Made by a program: the position numbers and the translations under genes. From contig CM068368.1 of assembly GCA_034769895.1 (NCBI GenBank), positions 689,703,877-689,767,876 on the forward strand: a stretch of 64,000 nucleotides of DNA, in the 5' to 3' direction. The first letter of the stretch is position 1; every line of letters starts with the position of its first letter. Positions 20,401 through 33,530 of this stretch are shown piece by piece. The notes under the pieces are model-generated. The model had not been told where the DNA came from and made no database searches. It saw nothing but the letters and a program-made list of their open reading frames with translations. Source of the stretch: Magicicada septendecula. Lineage: Eukaryota; Arthropoda; Insecta; Hemiptera; Cicadidae.

Positions 20401-22187
20401 CTTTTAGCCCTCTTCTACGATGCAATGTCCCTCCACTTATGCAACCAGATGATGTCAGCTGGCGTCGCTTCCTCCTGCTGACTAATGTACTGCAGCGCTC
20501 CCTCAATCATCTTGAACCCTTCCGAATGTGGGATGAGATTTTTCTTGTCATCTAAAGAAGCCTCCTCCTTCTCTTCTATTTCTTCTCCCTGTGTCACCAT
20601 TTCCACAATATCGTTCAGTTATATCATCAACTTTCTCGTTTCTCATCCATCCTCTAATGTCCTCCGCATTGACATCGTCACAGCCCGGTACTTTTTCCAG
20701 CAACAAAACAAGTTTATCGTTTTCATCTTCCACTTCGATTTCATACACGGGTTCAAGGTTGAAATGTCTACTTTCATGGTCCAAAAGAATTTTCCAAGAC
20801 CTTACAAGTGATATGTTTGGAATCTCTTCCCATGCTTCGGCCAACTACCTTATGACATCTAGCATGTCAATCTTTTTCAGAGTAGTTAAGTAGTCTACAT
20901 TATTATCAATCGCTGATATCAACGAACTGAGAAGATGCCGGCAATACCTTTTCTTTAGCATTTCAATGACGCCCTGGTCCATCAGCTGACAAACAGCCAT
21001 CACATTGCCTGGTAAAAATAGAGCTTTGATGTCTCCATCTGCGAGTTCGTCAGTGGCCAGATGTGAAGGTGCGTTGCCAAGAATTTGCACAGCTTTTCTC
21101 GGCAAATTGTTGTCTTTCAAATGTTTTTCTAAAGTCGGTACGAATTCATTTTGCAACCAGGTTATAAAGATTTCTGAATTGATCCATGCTTTCTTTTGAT
21201 GTGTGTAATATAAGGGTAGTGATTCCTGGTTTTCCAGTTTTTTAAAAGCTCTGAGTCTCTTTGATTTTGCTATTAAAGTCAACCTAAGCTTGTGGTTGCC
21301 GGTTGCATTACTGCAAGCCAAGATGGTGAATCGTTCCTTGCTTTTCTTGTATCCTGGTGCAGTGGCTTCTTTTTTTGATGCAAGCGTTTTTATACGGAAT
21401 ATCTTATAATTTTAACGGGTCTCGTCACATTTGTACAACTGCTCCCCAGAAATTCTCTCCTTTTCAATAAGCTTAAAAAGATAGTCTTTGAACAAAGGTA
21501 CATCCTCTTATTCAGCAGATAAAGCTTCCCCACTTATGGTAATCTGGCTAATACCAAATCTTTTTTTCAACCGATCTAACCATTCATCACTGCCAGTAAA
21601 TTCTGAATCGTATCATTCTATTTGTCGCTTAAACTGCAATGCTTTTTCCTGCAATATCGGCCCAGTAACAGGCAAGCCTTTTCCTCTTAAGTGTTCATGC
21701 CAAAAAAATTAAGCTTCCTCAACTTCTTTATGCTTACCTTTCAGCATGGTTTTTCTTACATTTATTCATTCCAGTACCTTGGCCAGCACACACCACTTTT
21801 CCATTTCTGCTAGATTTTTCTTCCAGTCACCAACTGTACTTTTCCAAACTCCTAACTCCGAAGCAATAGTTTTTGCCATTACCCCAGAGTCCAGTCGTTT
21901 TACAGCACGTAGTTTCTCCTCCATAGTCACTACAACCTTTTTTCGTTTATCACCGATTTCATAATCTTCAATAAAAAAACAAGGAAGCACACACAAAAAA
22001 AAACAATTTACGATCGTAACCAGGAACAGTCGCAAAAGTATTTCACACTTGTTGACATCTGATACACAATTGACGAAACAAAGAGCAGGTAGCAGGGCGG
22101 GGGAAATCCGCGCTTTTTATATTGCAACTTGTGTTTTGCACACAGCACATAAGTTCAAAAATAGGCCGGATAGTAGAGAGTCTACTG
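20401..22187 (-). pseudogene. jerky/Tigger-type (pogo, Tc1/mariner superfamily) transposase relic with one terminal repeat
   Basis: Read from 22035 leftward. First comes a pipsqueak/CENP-B-type HTH (K-L-R-A-V-K-R-L-D-S-G, I-A-S-E-L-G-V-W-K-S-T-V); then fragments of the CENP-B HTH; then a DDE_1 core with Y-K-C-D-E-T-R, a 158-codon frame (20845-21321) with I-L-G-N-A-P-S-H, F-L-P-G-N-V and L-M-D-Q-G-V-I; then an acidic tail. Several stops and frame changes break it. The middle catalytic Asp (normally L-D-N-A-P-S-H) is Gly here. At the right end 22164-22187 reads, reversed, CAGTAGACTCTCTACTATCC, a Tigger-like terminal repeat, followed by TA. No matching left repeat was seen. Confidence 0.85.
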
Positions 22188-24067
22188 TATATTCAATTAT
22201 TATTAAAGCATTACTACTGAAGTAAAACTATATTAAAAATTAATAGTTATATTTATAAGTTATTTATTATTATTATTACACAAACTTATTAATATACAGA
22301 AAACCCTAACCAATACTAAATTATGTCAATGATATAATAACATGGACAGATATTTTCACAACACAACACTAAGGTAAACTGCATTATTTACTTCATGAAC
22401 AGTGTATAAATGGACTGATTTTCTGAGTAGCCCTTCCCCATCACTAAATAATGGTGAAGGGCTTTGTGACGCAATGACAAATATTGAGTTCTGTGCTGAT
22501 GACAGCTGCAAGCTATTGTACCAGTTGTTCTAAAGGTACATGAAAAAGAGTGGGGGGGATTTTGTCACAGGCAATTCAATGCTTTCATGGCAGGACAAGC
22601 ACATGCATACTTCAAGGGGTTTTAAAGCTGACACTGCGATACATGGACCAAGATTTTATGAAATATGAAGGTTGGGCTTATAAGCCAAAAGTAATGGCAG
22701 ACTGTCACATGGGAGGAAGCATCAATACAAATCCCTTGGTTGCAATCGTCTGGTTCCCTAGATGTCGTCCCCTAGTTAGACTGGAGATACTAATATACAC
22801 AGATTACCCATTGATGCAAAAAGGAATGGCCCCTATAAATTTCACAAAAAGTAAAATAAAAAGAAATAATTGTAAGAGACTAGAAATAGCTAAAGAAAAG
22901 GCCTTTTACTGTTAATATGTGACAAAAAGGAACAAAGGTAAAAGAGAAACATTCAAAACAAATTCTTATCAAAGTCTGAAAACATAGGTTTAATAATTTT
23001 TTCAAGTAATAAAAAGTACATATAATTTTCAATGTGTATTTTCTTATTTTCTCAAAACCTAAAAATTCTCTGATAAGTTAAAAATATAAGATGCAAAGTT
23101 CCTCCTTAAGTAATATTTAGAAGCACTGTTGAGTACTAGAGATACAGTTATGTGTAACAAACTATAGTAGCCTGCAAAGAAGTAGTCCCGTCCAGGTCAC
23201 TCACTTTCACTGCTTCTGCCTGCCTCCTTCACGCCCCTCACCCTGCATTGTTGCCTGCTACTACATTCCATAGCATTTTAGCGGTGATACGTAAGCAAAT
23301 TTCATTCATCCATTTTATATGGCTCATTTAAAATTTATTTATGTGTATCGCATAAATGAATTTTATAATGCGCTGGTTTTTCTTATATTAGAATCTAAAG
23401 GTTTTAGCAATACACCCCGTAACTTTATAAAGCACTGTTAGGTCAGTTACTTTGTTTTTTCGTAAAGCGAACTTGCTTATTTAAAGTTTTACTGTTTTCT
23501 TGGTGGTGGTTATTCTATAGACTGACAGTTGTCTGAGAATGCTGACCTTCCCTGCTGTTGTCGCTTTAATTTTTTCATACTCACGGTCTTTTCCCTTTTG
23601 AAAATGAACCTGTTTTTGTTCTCTGCATGGTAGTTCTTAAGCCATGGTTGGGAAGTTCTGTTAGATATATGGTACACTTTTGGTATGCAAATTGTGCATA
23701 TCCTGTCGGCATGTCTTTTCGGTAAATATTGCTGTCTGACACTTTTATGAATCCCTTTGTCATTTTTACACTCCCCTCAAATGGTGTATGTTTACTGGCC
23801 ATGCTACTACCTTTCTTTGTTGCACAAAGATAAATACGATTGAGCAATTTCTGTATACAAAGCTGTCGCTGTTGTGGCAAACTACAATCCCATTTCATTT
23901 ACAGTACCCCATTCCAAATAGGTTGGGTGGACATTAGCAACAAATAACATCAAACATATTTATCGTCCTTAGTATTGTTAACAGACATTTTGTGCGTTTC
24001 ATGTGATCAGTTGATGTCTTTGGTGTAGACAGTGTGTAACAGTTTATTTCGTTCATTTGTATTTGTT
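22188..24067. other. unassigned DNA between two transposon relics
   Basis: AT-rich. Open frames at 22550-22915 (plus) and 23581-23898 (minus) do not resemble any family I know and lack clear start context, so they are not called as genes. Around 23165-23290 AGTAGCCTGCAA and TTGCCTGCTACT form an imperfect inverted pair about 100 bases apart, possibly the ends of a small decayed element. Confidence 0.4.
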
Positions 24068-25408
24068 ATGAGTGATATTGATGAACAGTATCCTACATTA
24101 CGTTCAGGTACAAGCATCAGTGGTGTATGTGTGGGCCAAGAGGACATTAGAAAACAAAGTAAAGTCATCGTAGCAAACGTTTACAAAAATCTTGCATATA
24201 GTAAAGAAGCCAGGAGAAACATAAAGTTTGCACACGTTCGAAAATTGACCGCAGAAGCTTGTGGCATTTCTGAAAAGTCGATGCAGCGTATTAGCAATAC
24301 TGTTACTTCGGCACATGATCAAGGCGTGAGCGTTGTGTTCACTTCTCCAAGGAAAGGGTATAAACGGGAACACAAAAACACTGAACTGGACGATTTTAAT
24401 AAACAAATAGTCCGCAGGACTGTACTAGAATATTATGACAGCGGGGAATACCCCCCTGCAAGCAAAATTCGAGCTGATCTCTGGCAAAATTAATTATTCT
24501 GGTTCAGAAGCCTCCATACTTCGCCTTCTGAAAGTGCTCGGTTTTAAGTTTAAGAAGTGCAACGATGGACAAAAAATTTTTAATGGAGCGCAGAGACGTT
24601 GCAGCCTTGAGAGTGAAGTTCTTGAGAATTATGCATATACTACATACAGAGGACAACAGGCCTATAATGTATTTGGATGAAACCTGGATGTCACAGAATC
24701 ATACGAATAAATACATCTGGCAAGAATCCAGAGGGAATGGTGGGCTGAAAGTACCTACTGGTAGAGGTGGCCGGCCGATTATTGCACATGCTGGATCCGC
24801 AAGTACAGGTTTCATAGCAGGTGCCAAACTTGTCTTTCATGGCAGTAAGCATTCAGCTGATCTGACTACCACAAACAAATGAATGTTGAAGTTTTTAAGA
24901 CCTGATTTGTTGGTATGTTGTGTTCCTTGGAAGAAGGGTCTGTCATCGTGATGGATTATGCTAGCGCAAATAGATAAGCCACTGTGTTCAACCTGGCATA
25001 AAGTGGATATCATGGAGTGGCTGCATAAGAAGGGAATTTCATTTTCCCCCAGCTGAAACTAGGGATGAACTTCTTTCTAAAGAAGAGATCCGAACGGCCA
25101 AGAAGACGTACAAACTGGATCAACTGTTAAATGAAATGGGACGTACAGCAGTGCGTCTCCCACCATATCATTATCAGTATAATCCGATCGAGCTGATTTG
25201 TGCCCAAGTTAAACAGTATGTTGGGAACAAGAAAACGACTTTCAGATTAGCCGATATTGAACAATTTGCATATGAAGCTCTGGACAGGATAACTCAAGAA
25301 GACTGGGAAAAGTGCGTTAGACATGCAGAGGCACTACAAGAAGCCGATTACTCAAGCAGTGCACAAGAGACACCACAGTGGAACCCTTCATCATACGCTT
25401 ACATGTGA
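24068..25408 (+). pseudogene. DDE_3-type (IS630/Tc1-like) transposase relic
   Basis: Fragments in order on one strand: an N-terminal part from ATG 24068 with M-S-D-I-D-E-Q and a helical DNA-binding region; a middle part L-G-F-K-F-K-K-C-N-D-G; M-E-R-R-D-V-A-A-L-R-V-K; the first catalytic motif Y-L-D-E-T-W; V-P-T-G-R-G-G-R-P; V-I-V-M-D-Y-A-S-A-N with a stop soon after; and L-P-P-Y-H-Y-Q-Y-N-P-I-E-L-I carrying the final Glu. This is a transposase family that is very common in insect genomes. At least three frame changes and one stop break it, though all three catalytic acidic residues are still recognisable. No terminal repeats were identified. Confidence 0.85.
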
Positions 25409-26783
25409 GTAGTGACAGCGAATCTGAGTCAAGTGAATCGAAGAAGAATTACTACAGGAGCCTTAAAAAGTGTATATAGGCGGTAAACGTGTCTATAGTG
25501 AAGTGTAGTATTTTTTATTTTTATTGAAACATAAAAAATTATGTGTGCGTGTGTTTTCTCTAGGAGTGTTAGAATATGCTTGGCGGTATAACGAAGCCAC
25601 TTCTCAAAGTGATAATTGTGTGACTAACCCTATTTGAGGTGAGTTTTCAACATATTGATTATTTATAATAGTCAAGAAATTCTATCATTTATAAAATAAG
25701 GAAAATTTTAATTATAAAATTTATAAAATATAGAATTATAAATTTAAATTCTATATTTAATTATTTATAATACATTAATATATAAATAAGGAATTTATAA
25801 ATTATTTCATAAGGAATTCATATTGTTTCTTTTAAAATTATCCATATTTTCTTAAGAAATTCAATTCGTTTTCACATTTCTACATACTATTATTTTTATG
25901 CTCCTTGTGCATGTAACATCTTATACTATAGTGCTGATTTTTTCTTAATTATTAATTACAGTAGCGGAGGAAATAAAAATAGAATATTTTGCAGAGTCAC
26001 AAGTAGTGTGGTGTTTCCTCGATAATTAAACGGGGCAAGCGTAAGAAACAGTATGAGTACAAAAATTCGTTCAAACAACCTATAACTCTGACACGCTGCA
26101 TTGAATTTTATGTATGTTATGCAAATAATTGTTAATAATGTATTAGAAACTTTCTCACTGTAAAATGTTGCATAAAAAAAACCCAGTAAAACACAAGTTA
26201 ACCAGCGCAAATATCTTACATTACACTATCATGTAAAATCAGAACAACTGTGCGATACTCTTAAGGTTTTAACATAGTTCTTTTTACTTTAAACAACATT
26301 AAATTTTATCTATAAAATGTCTGCTGTAGGCATCTATGAACCTTCAAAATGTGTCATTGTTTTTTCAGTCTTCTATTGTCACTGATCTTAGAATTTTCAA
26401 CAGTTTAAAGTACAAAAAATAATTTTAACTGTGATTTTAATGGAAGCCTCACTGACAACAACAAAGTAAATATTCAAAAATTACATTATATTCTTTACAT
26501 TAAGTAGGCCTACTTACTACTGTGTAGCATTTTTCGGAAGAAAGTGAAAATGTTGCTTAGTGGCAACGCTGTAAGCGCTGTGACCTTGACGGTACTATTT
26601 CCATACAGGCTACTATAGTGTTTCCACACTTGGGTATTCATAAACCACACAAACATACTAAAAACACACACACACACACACAACAATAGTATAATTTCAA
26701 TGAATTTAAAATGTATACACTATAAAATATAATGTATTTAATAATCATTAACACATTAATATGTACCTATGAAATTAGAAGCT
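25409..26783. other. AT-rich DNA, probably 3' flank or UTR of the CACYBP gene
   Basis: No coding. A perfect 12-bp palindrome with a short spacer (AAATATAGAATT / AATTCTATATTT) lies at about 25725-25760. A (CA)n run is at 26666-26681. The part next to 26784 would be 3' UTR of the minus-strand gene; no clear polyadenylation site could be fixed. Confidence 0.5.
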
Positions 26784-27025
26784 TTAGAAATTCGGAAGAC
26801 TAGCATTGCCTCTACTCTCAGTCCATGCCTTCGCTATTGTTCTTTTCATTTCATCATCACCTTCTTCATACATCTGTTTCATAAGATCCATTAGACCTGC
26901 TGTAGGGTCATCATTTTCTGATAATTTCGGATTGAATTTTGGTTCTTTTGCTTTCTTTTCTGCTGCTGTCAAATGTGACCATGACTTTCCTACGTCACTC
27001 TTTGCCAAGAACACAACAACCATGT
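26784..27025 (-). CDS. CACYBP: calcyclin-binding protein (CACYBP/SIP) homologue, last coding exon, SGS domain
   Basis: The exon codes for the C-terminal SGS domain: W-S-H-L-T-A-A-E-K-K-A-K-E, D-D-P-T-A-G-L-M-D-L-M-K-Q-M-Y, then E-G-D-D-E-M-K-R-T-I-A-K-A-W-T-E-S-R and a stop at 26784-26786. In known animals this protein is an adaptor linking Siah1 and Skp1 in a ubiquitin ligase complex that degrades beta-catenin, and it binds S100 proteins through this domain. The 5' edge is a splice acceptor: on the minus strand a T-rich run ends in CAG at 27026-27028. The exon begins inside a codon, consistent with D before M-V-V-V-F-L. No upstream exon was found in the window to the right, so the intron is at least several kb. 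This is the one clear host gene. Confidence 0.88.
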
Positions 27026-27045
27026 CTGAAACACACAAAAAACAA
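27026..27045 (-). other. splice acceptor of the CACYBP last exon
   Basis: On the minus strand, TTTTTTGTGTGTTTCAG directly precedes the exon: a pyrimidine-rich tract plus CAG. Confidence 0.75.
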
Positions 27046-30000
27046 TGTAAGTTTTATTCTTTAAAAACAAATAAAAAATGTACTCATTTTACAGTAGGCA
27101 CTTTACTTAAGTATACAGATCATTTCCAAGCTTAAATCCACACACATGCACTCACAGAATTGTGTAAAATGTGCAAAACACTGTACCTCCTCTCAAACGT
27201 TATTTTATCAATAACATGACTATTACAGTTGACATTAAAAAAAAATAAGTAAGGATCTCAATAACTGGAAGAAAACCTCAAGTTGTCATTAATTTCAGAA
27301 AACTTTTATTTCTATGAACCACGCATTGCTGTTTACTAAATATTTTTTGATCTATATACCAACGTTTAGCACACTTTACTCACATATCATAGTATAGCAA
27401 AATTGAAAGTTAACGGCATGGAAATGCGCGAAACTCTTACGGTCAGAGGGGAAAGCCGATGTGGTGGGAGTCGCTGTGAGATGTGAGAAGAGAATTGCTG
27501 TTATCAGAGACGGTGCTGCCAACCTATGAACATTTCTAATAGTAACAAAAACTCGCGCCTGTTAAGGTTTGTTTGTAAATGTCGCAAGTTTGTCTAAACC
27601 TTTGTCTAAACAAAGAGTTTTATATTCAAAGTCGATTATGCTGAAATAACGTAAATAAAAGAGTAAAGTCTTTCAGAACGTAACAGGTATACTATAAGTC
27701 TGCACCGTGATACATAAATGGAAAAAAGGAGCAGAGATTGCAGTTATTTTTATTCGTAAGGACATAATAAGATTTTAAAATAGGTCCAATCGACATGATA
27801 AGTTTATGTTTGTTTGTCACCACGAATCTCTACCTGTGTGTGTGTACATACAGTCACACAGCTGGGTTAAAAAAAAGAATTATACGTTTATTGTTTCCGA
27901 CATAAATCAAATAATAATAATACTGTAATTGTATTACTATACAAATCAAGCAAATGATATGTACTGTTCACAGGAATTTGTTGCTGTTACATATCAGAAT
28001 GTTTTATAAACATATCTGAGTGTTATCTGGTTCTGTCATTGTGTACTGCTGAGACGTAAAAAACTACAGCCTTTCTGACCGTTCTTATCTCAATGGAATT
28101 TGGAAACTGTACACTTCCACTCCTTAATTACACACGACTATCTCTGCAGTTTATCATTACATAAAGGAACGTGTTCCTCATATTATTTAATTGCAAGAAT
28201 CTTTTTAATCTTAGACAACACAAAACTGTTTATTATTATTTCCCGTGCTTGACTATGAATAACTTTCCTGCCTTTGCTAGTTGAAGGTAAAATTTTCATT
28301 TTAACAAATCTTATTACTGGATGATAACACAAATAATTACGATAATACGTAATTACAGAATAAAAACTACCAATAACTAAACTAAACTAAAAAGTTAAAT
28401 AACTAATAAAAATGAATGACTGTAAAACAATGATACAATTAATAATAAATTCAAATAATAATAACAATTGCAAGATTGAGATAGTAGGTCACACAGTAAC
28501 TAACAATGTACGGGTAACTAAAACATCACACGCAAAGTTGGCAACACCTTCACTTGTATACCAGCTGATCCTCCGTTACCCTCCGGCCATTCACAATTTC
28601 AAAGTGGACTCGTCCATCCATAAATTGGTTTCTGCGCATATGCTCTTAACTTTCAATTTTACTATACTCTTTCAGTTATACACATCTTACTCCACTTGGT
28701 AGCACAGCATCAAAGGTATGTCATTAATTTTTCTTAAATTTTTCCACAAAATTCTGAAATTAAAACTGATAAATGCACAAAAATGTGTAATATGATTATA
28801 AACAGTAATCTGTATTTATCCAATGTTTTACTTATCAGAAAAACACATACAACAAAAAATACCTATATAAACATGATAGCATTTGTTAGTATCAAATATT
28901 CGTAAACCAAAATACACAAAACCACAGTAGCAGACACAAAGTACAAAGGTCACTGTACAAAACAATGACCTGCTAGATACATTTTGAGTCTATACAGTTC
29001 CAGTCAAGTATTTTAATTGGAACTGATTGTTCTCATATCAATTATGTGTTACTTACAAATTAAATAACAAATTGATTACTTAGTGCAAGTGAAATCAATT
29101 ACTTAGCACAGTGAATTACTGATACCTAAAGAATTCTTTTGCACATAATTCTACACTAGTTTATTTTCAACAAATTGCCCTAATTTATCAATGTAGTCTA
29201 ACATTTCACCTTTTTGAGTTGGTTTTTAAATATTGACGAAATCATATCGGTAGCAGTGAGAACTCATAAATTTCACTGTCATTTTCCATGTCAAGTTTAT
29301 CGGCACTGTCACCATTTTCACAGCTTTTAAACTACTGTTTTGGGACATACATGGATGGATTTATCTATTATGCAGTTATTGCAAAGCCCGCAAAAATATT
29401 TTTTACAAAACTTTTTCGTGTTAACCTATATTTTGTAGGTCAAACTTTTGTGTTAACCATACAAACTATAACTGTAAAATACATCAGCGATCGGGACCTG
29501 AGTCATATTTGGTGTTAACAATATTTTGTATTAACTGTTTTCCACTGTATTATTACAAATATTGTAATCTAATAACTTGGGCAATAACAAAAAAATATCC
29601 TTTGACCTGAAATAAATGTATGGAATACTGGAGGTAAGCAAACTGATTTGGTTTTGTTTACATGTCTGTGGGGGGAGGAGGAGTGTTTCATGGGCAAATA
29701 TGAAGGAAAGTATAATCATATTTTTTTTAAATTCAACACACACAAAATTATCTTATGAAAGCAGACACAGTACTTTCTGAGTAATTAATTGAAAATGGCT
29801 AATGAGTTCTGATAAAAGAAGACAGACACAAAAAGCATATCCGCTGTATAGTGTAAAAAAGTATATCTAATGCAACAGTACAAATGTATAGGGTACTGTG
29901 CATTGCACAATTAATTAAGATAATTAATAAAATTAAATAAATAATCCATATTATTATTCAGCTTTCAAACTGAACTGTAAACGGAACAACCCAATTTTCA

Positions 30001-30048
30001 TGCTTGGACAGGTTGATCACGCCATCCAGCTGTGTCTGTGTGTATTTT

Positions 30049-30081
<33 letters not shown>

Positions 30082-30470
30082 ACCAGCTGATTCCTGTAAA
30101 GCGTCACCCCTAAATAAACGCTATTAATTATATGAATTATTTAAATTGTAAAGAGTGTGTGCATAATATCACAAAACCAAATGCGCCACAGTGTGTATAA
30201 AATAAAGACGCACGTGTGTACAAAAAACAGTGCGAAAATGATAAAATGTGCGAATATAGTGAAAATAAATATAAATAAAACTCATATTAATTAAGATAGG
30301 GAAAAACGGTTTATACACAGTGAACACATAAAAATTACTGACTACAGTACAAAAGACTTCGCATGTTGCGAAGAGAAGCAAAATAAGTGTGAAAATAATC
30401 GTGTTTTGAAAGGGACGCCAACGACAGACTGATACATGCAGAGGATTGTCGAAACATGATTTTTACACCC
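27046..30470. other. probable CACYBP intron or intergenic DNA
   Basis: AT-rich with no recognisable gene or transposon. It includes a (GT)n microsatellite at about 30049-30079. A short minus-strand frame near 28540-28650, M-R-R-N-Q-F-M-D-G-R-V-H-F-E-I, is followed by a possible donor site, but I cannot match it to anything. The upstream CACYBP exons (CS domain) were looked for on the minus strand and not found. Confidence 0.5.
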
Positions 30471-30860
30471 TAGGGTATAAATAATCGAGACACACCAACT
30501 TATTTCTCTTTCACATTCAACTACCGTGGCAGCCGGAGGCTCTGCCCAACGACAACAACTCTTTCTCGATCAACCACAGCGGCAGCCGGAGGCTCTACCC
30601 GACTACTTATCACTTTCGTGAGAGCACCTGCAGCCAGAGGCTATGACGGAGTATGAGGGAGCAGCCAAATACATGGAATAGAGTCCAGTATACGGAATGA
30701 GGCAACGGACTATGGAGAGGATCTGAAGGACGAGGATTAAGGACTCCAGGACACGACTACAGAGGAGCATCCAAGATCGAAGACCTAGGACTGAAGAGGA
30801 TACGCTGAGTATTACTGCTACAACTAAGGTGAAACAAAACCATGTATTTGTAAAAACAAA
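30471..30860 (+). promoter_or_regulatory. possible promoter or solo LTR fragment with TATA box
   Basis: GGGTATAAATAATCGAGACAC at about 30473 looks like a TATA box followed by a GC-richer transcribed stretch, as in the LTR of F (CCCTATAAACAGTGAGCC near 48904, followed by ACGG/CGAC-rich sequence). Three imperfect repeats of GGCAGCCGGAGGCTCTGCCC-type occur at 30531, 30583 and 30631, about 50 bases apart. No LTR ends could be fixed. Confidence 0.3.
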
Positions 30861-31429
30861 GACTCAAGTAAAGACAATTAACCATGTAAAAAGAAAAACA
30901 ATATAATTCAAAAGTGGAATTAATAATTTTTGAAAAAGTAAATGCTTATTTGCATAGTAGTTAGAGTAATGTTTAAACATATGAAAGTATAATTTTGAAT
31001 AAATAATTTAATCAACGATATTTAAATTAATCTGAAAGTAAACAGTAAATTTTTTAAACAAAGAAATGCATATGCAATAATAAAAAGAAAATAGATTATT
31101 AAAAAGAGACCAGATAATATAATAGTTATCAAAGAAATGAGCAAGTCGAGAGCAATATTATATAATAACAAATGTTTATTGTAGTATAAGGGTGTATATT
31201 ATGTTCTATGTGTAATACGAGGTACTACTTATATGTTAGTAACACGATGTGTACTATGGCTACACACATACGAATAATAATGATAGTTTAAATCGCAAAA
31301 GAATTGAAAATTTTTAAATGGTTCTAAACAATTTCACGTTGTTATTATTATTACGATTACACCTGTCATAATTTTATAGCGTAAGTATTGTTGCTAATAA
31401 ACGGCATTAACGTTATACTATATATATAA

Positions 31430-31960
31430 AAGCCATTTACCACTGACTGATTCATACACTCTCATCACGAAATCTCCATAACTATACAGAGTACAAACTT
31501 GAAATTCGGCACGTATGTTCCTCTTGGCTTCTATGTGCTCGCTAAGAAAGGGTTTTGAAAACTTTAACGCCTAACCATGAAAAAACGCGAAAAACCGTGA
31601 CACCGATAATGCAGCTTTTTTCAACTGTACGCTTCCTGGAATTTTAATGTTTATTTTTTTACTTTCCTTTAGGGTTTTGGGGAGTTACTGAAACAGTATT
31701 TTTTTCATCTCACCTATAACCACGAGGAGGCGCGTAACAGTTCACCCTGTCCCTCTATTCCTTCCTATGTGGCGTTTAGGGTTTATTTTGAGTTCTAAGT
31801 TCGGCACATATATTCCGAACAGGGTACGGAGACATTGTTTGGCCAGTTGCATATGAAAAACATTCAAGCAAACAAAATAAACCCTGTTTCGAATTTTCCC
31901 TCCTTCGGCCGGTCCGTCTACATTTTTTAATGTATCACAGGCGGACCGCATGACAACACA
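31430..31960. repeat. interspersed repeat of unknown class
   Basis: Two similar pieces about 300 bp apart, TTGAAATTCGGCACGTATGTTCC (31499) and TTCTAAGTTCGGCACATATATTCC (31795), embedded in sequence of a style seen in many insect interspersed repeats (CACTGACTGATTCATACACTC, CTATACAGAGTACAAACTTG). No coding. It appears to interrupt the D 3' LTR. Confidence 0.4.
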
Positions 31961-32233
31961 ACTGTGCGCGTGAGATGTTATTAGCCGACTGACTCTGTTT
32001 TTTGCGCACACGGCGCGAAAGAATGTATTCATATGTGCCGAAACTATGAGAACGTTGGCCGAGGGAGTGCGCGCATGATGGTGAATACGCACCCTCGTTG
32101 ATAACTGCACATTCCTTTGTCACAATTCCCAATGCGTACCTTGTACTGACTCTTACCGAATAGTAACTTTCAAATAGATTGGTTTACTGGTTAAAATGAT
32201 CAAAACCTGTCTCACACCTTTTGCCCCGTTACA
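31961..32233 (-). repeat. start of the 3' LTR of D, truncated or interrupted
   Basis: On the minus strand it begins TGTAACGGGGCAAAAGG directly after the polypurine tract, the family LTR start. AAAGGAATGTGC is shared with the A1 LTR. After about 270 bp the match to the family stops and the repeat at 31430-31960 begins. Confidence 0.65.
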
Positions 32234-32590
32234 ATACCCCCCCAATGAGAGGTTTTCTGCCGAAACAGAAAAACTCTCATTGCTAAACCCTAAGAGGATC
32301 AGTGAGGATATGGCGCCAACAACCCCCTTTAATTCTTAATACATCATGGGTAAACTACCCCCCTAGCCCGGTGACTATGGCTGCACCTGAACGACATCAC
32401 TGGACTTCTCTGTGCGAGATCCCAACACCGTAAAGTCGGACCGGTACTCACCACAGTACCCCTAGCCTTGTAACATTCCAAATAAAATTCCAAAACTGGA
32501 CTTATACCATACCAAATCCTCAACCGATATGTTTCCCCTTACATACAATACTGGGTTGCCTTTAGCAAATACTGGGTGCGTACACATACT
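32234..32590 (-). promoter_or_regulatory. D 3' terminal module: hairpins and polypurine tract
   Basis: On the minus strand: GGGGAAACATATCGGTTGAG, the GGGATCTC..GAGAAGTCC hairpin (32407-32419), and the 40-nt hairpin (32243-32282; CAATGAGAG..CTCTCATTG, inner TTCTG/CAGAA closed by UUCG), then the G-run tract and the LTR. Same order and spacing as in A1, B, C and G. Confidence 0.75.
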
Positions 32591-33530
32591 CATTATTATA
32601 TTAAACACACAACATCTACATCCTACTTCTTGATCTAAAATTCATAAAAATATTTTATATTTTAAATTCAATTCCTTTTCTCAACTTTTATCGGCTTGAC
32701 GTTACGGTTTCAAATCAAAAACAAATCAAATTAAATCGTTTAAATTTTGTTCACCTAGAGAAATTAATCTAAGTCCATTATCAAAGATTCATATTACCAT
32801 TAATTTGATCATCTCTTTCCATTGACTCTCAAAATTCCAAAATCCTTTAAATGAATTTATTTCATATCTACTCTTACCTAGACGTTAACAATCATAACAA
32901 ACAAAAAAAAAAAAAAAAACTTCCTTCTACTATAAATGCCCTTATCACTACATTTGTTTACAAACATATAATATGAACAATATAAATCAGTTAATCCAGT
33001 ATCAACACACTCAATTAGCAATATATCTTGAACATGAAAACACAACAGACTGTATCTCAAACATATACTCTGGCAATTCATAGAAAGAAAATTATAAAAT
33101 AACATTACACTGATTGTTAAAAGAATGTTATACAGTTCACACCAGTCATCAGCTGATGTCTTACTCCCAGTTGAATGACCTTTCTCTAGACACCGTATAC
33201 AACTAACACACATGCACAAAATTATATAATTACAATCATAAAGGTTCTTGTATATTAAGAGCATTGCAATTGAATCTGGTACTTAAAATCGTTTGTTCTC
33301 GTAAGTGAAATACATCACTAATCATCGAATCATAGTTATAGCAACTGTTACTGAACAGGAACTGGGTCACCAAACACCAACTCTCTCTTTAAAGTGAAAT
33401 TGATCGGCCCGCTGTTTACAGAGGTCGTCACCCTCTCACTAATTGCTCAGTTACTCTCCTACTACATCATTTTTCTTAATTCCCCCCTTTATACCCAGTT
33501 ATAATTAGGTAACCACCCGCCGGATAAACC
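32591..33530 (-). other. D noncoding interior
   Basis: AT-rich, no gene. A stretch of A residues at about 32907-32924 and scattered low-complexity sequence. Open frames here, including 32878-33264, show no family resemblance. Confidence 0.45.

Noticed and set aside
22550..22915. 121-codon plus-strand frame
   Set aside because: No family resemblance, no neighbouring gene structure; may be chance or a decayed fragment.
28540..28650. Possible minus-strand first exon of about 20 codons with a GT donor
   Set aside because: Too short, no homology that I recognise, and no matching downstream exon.
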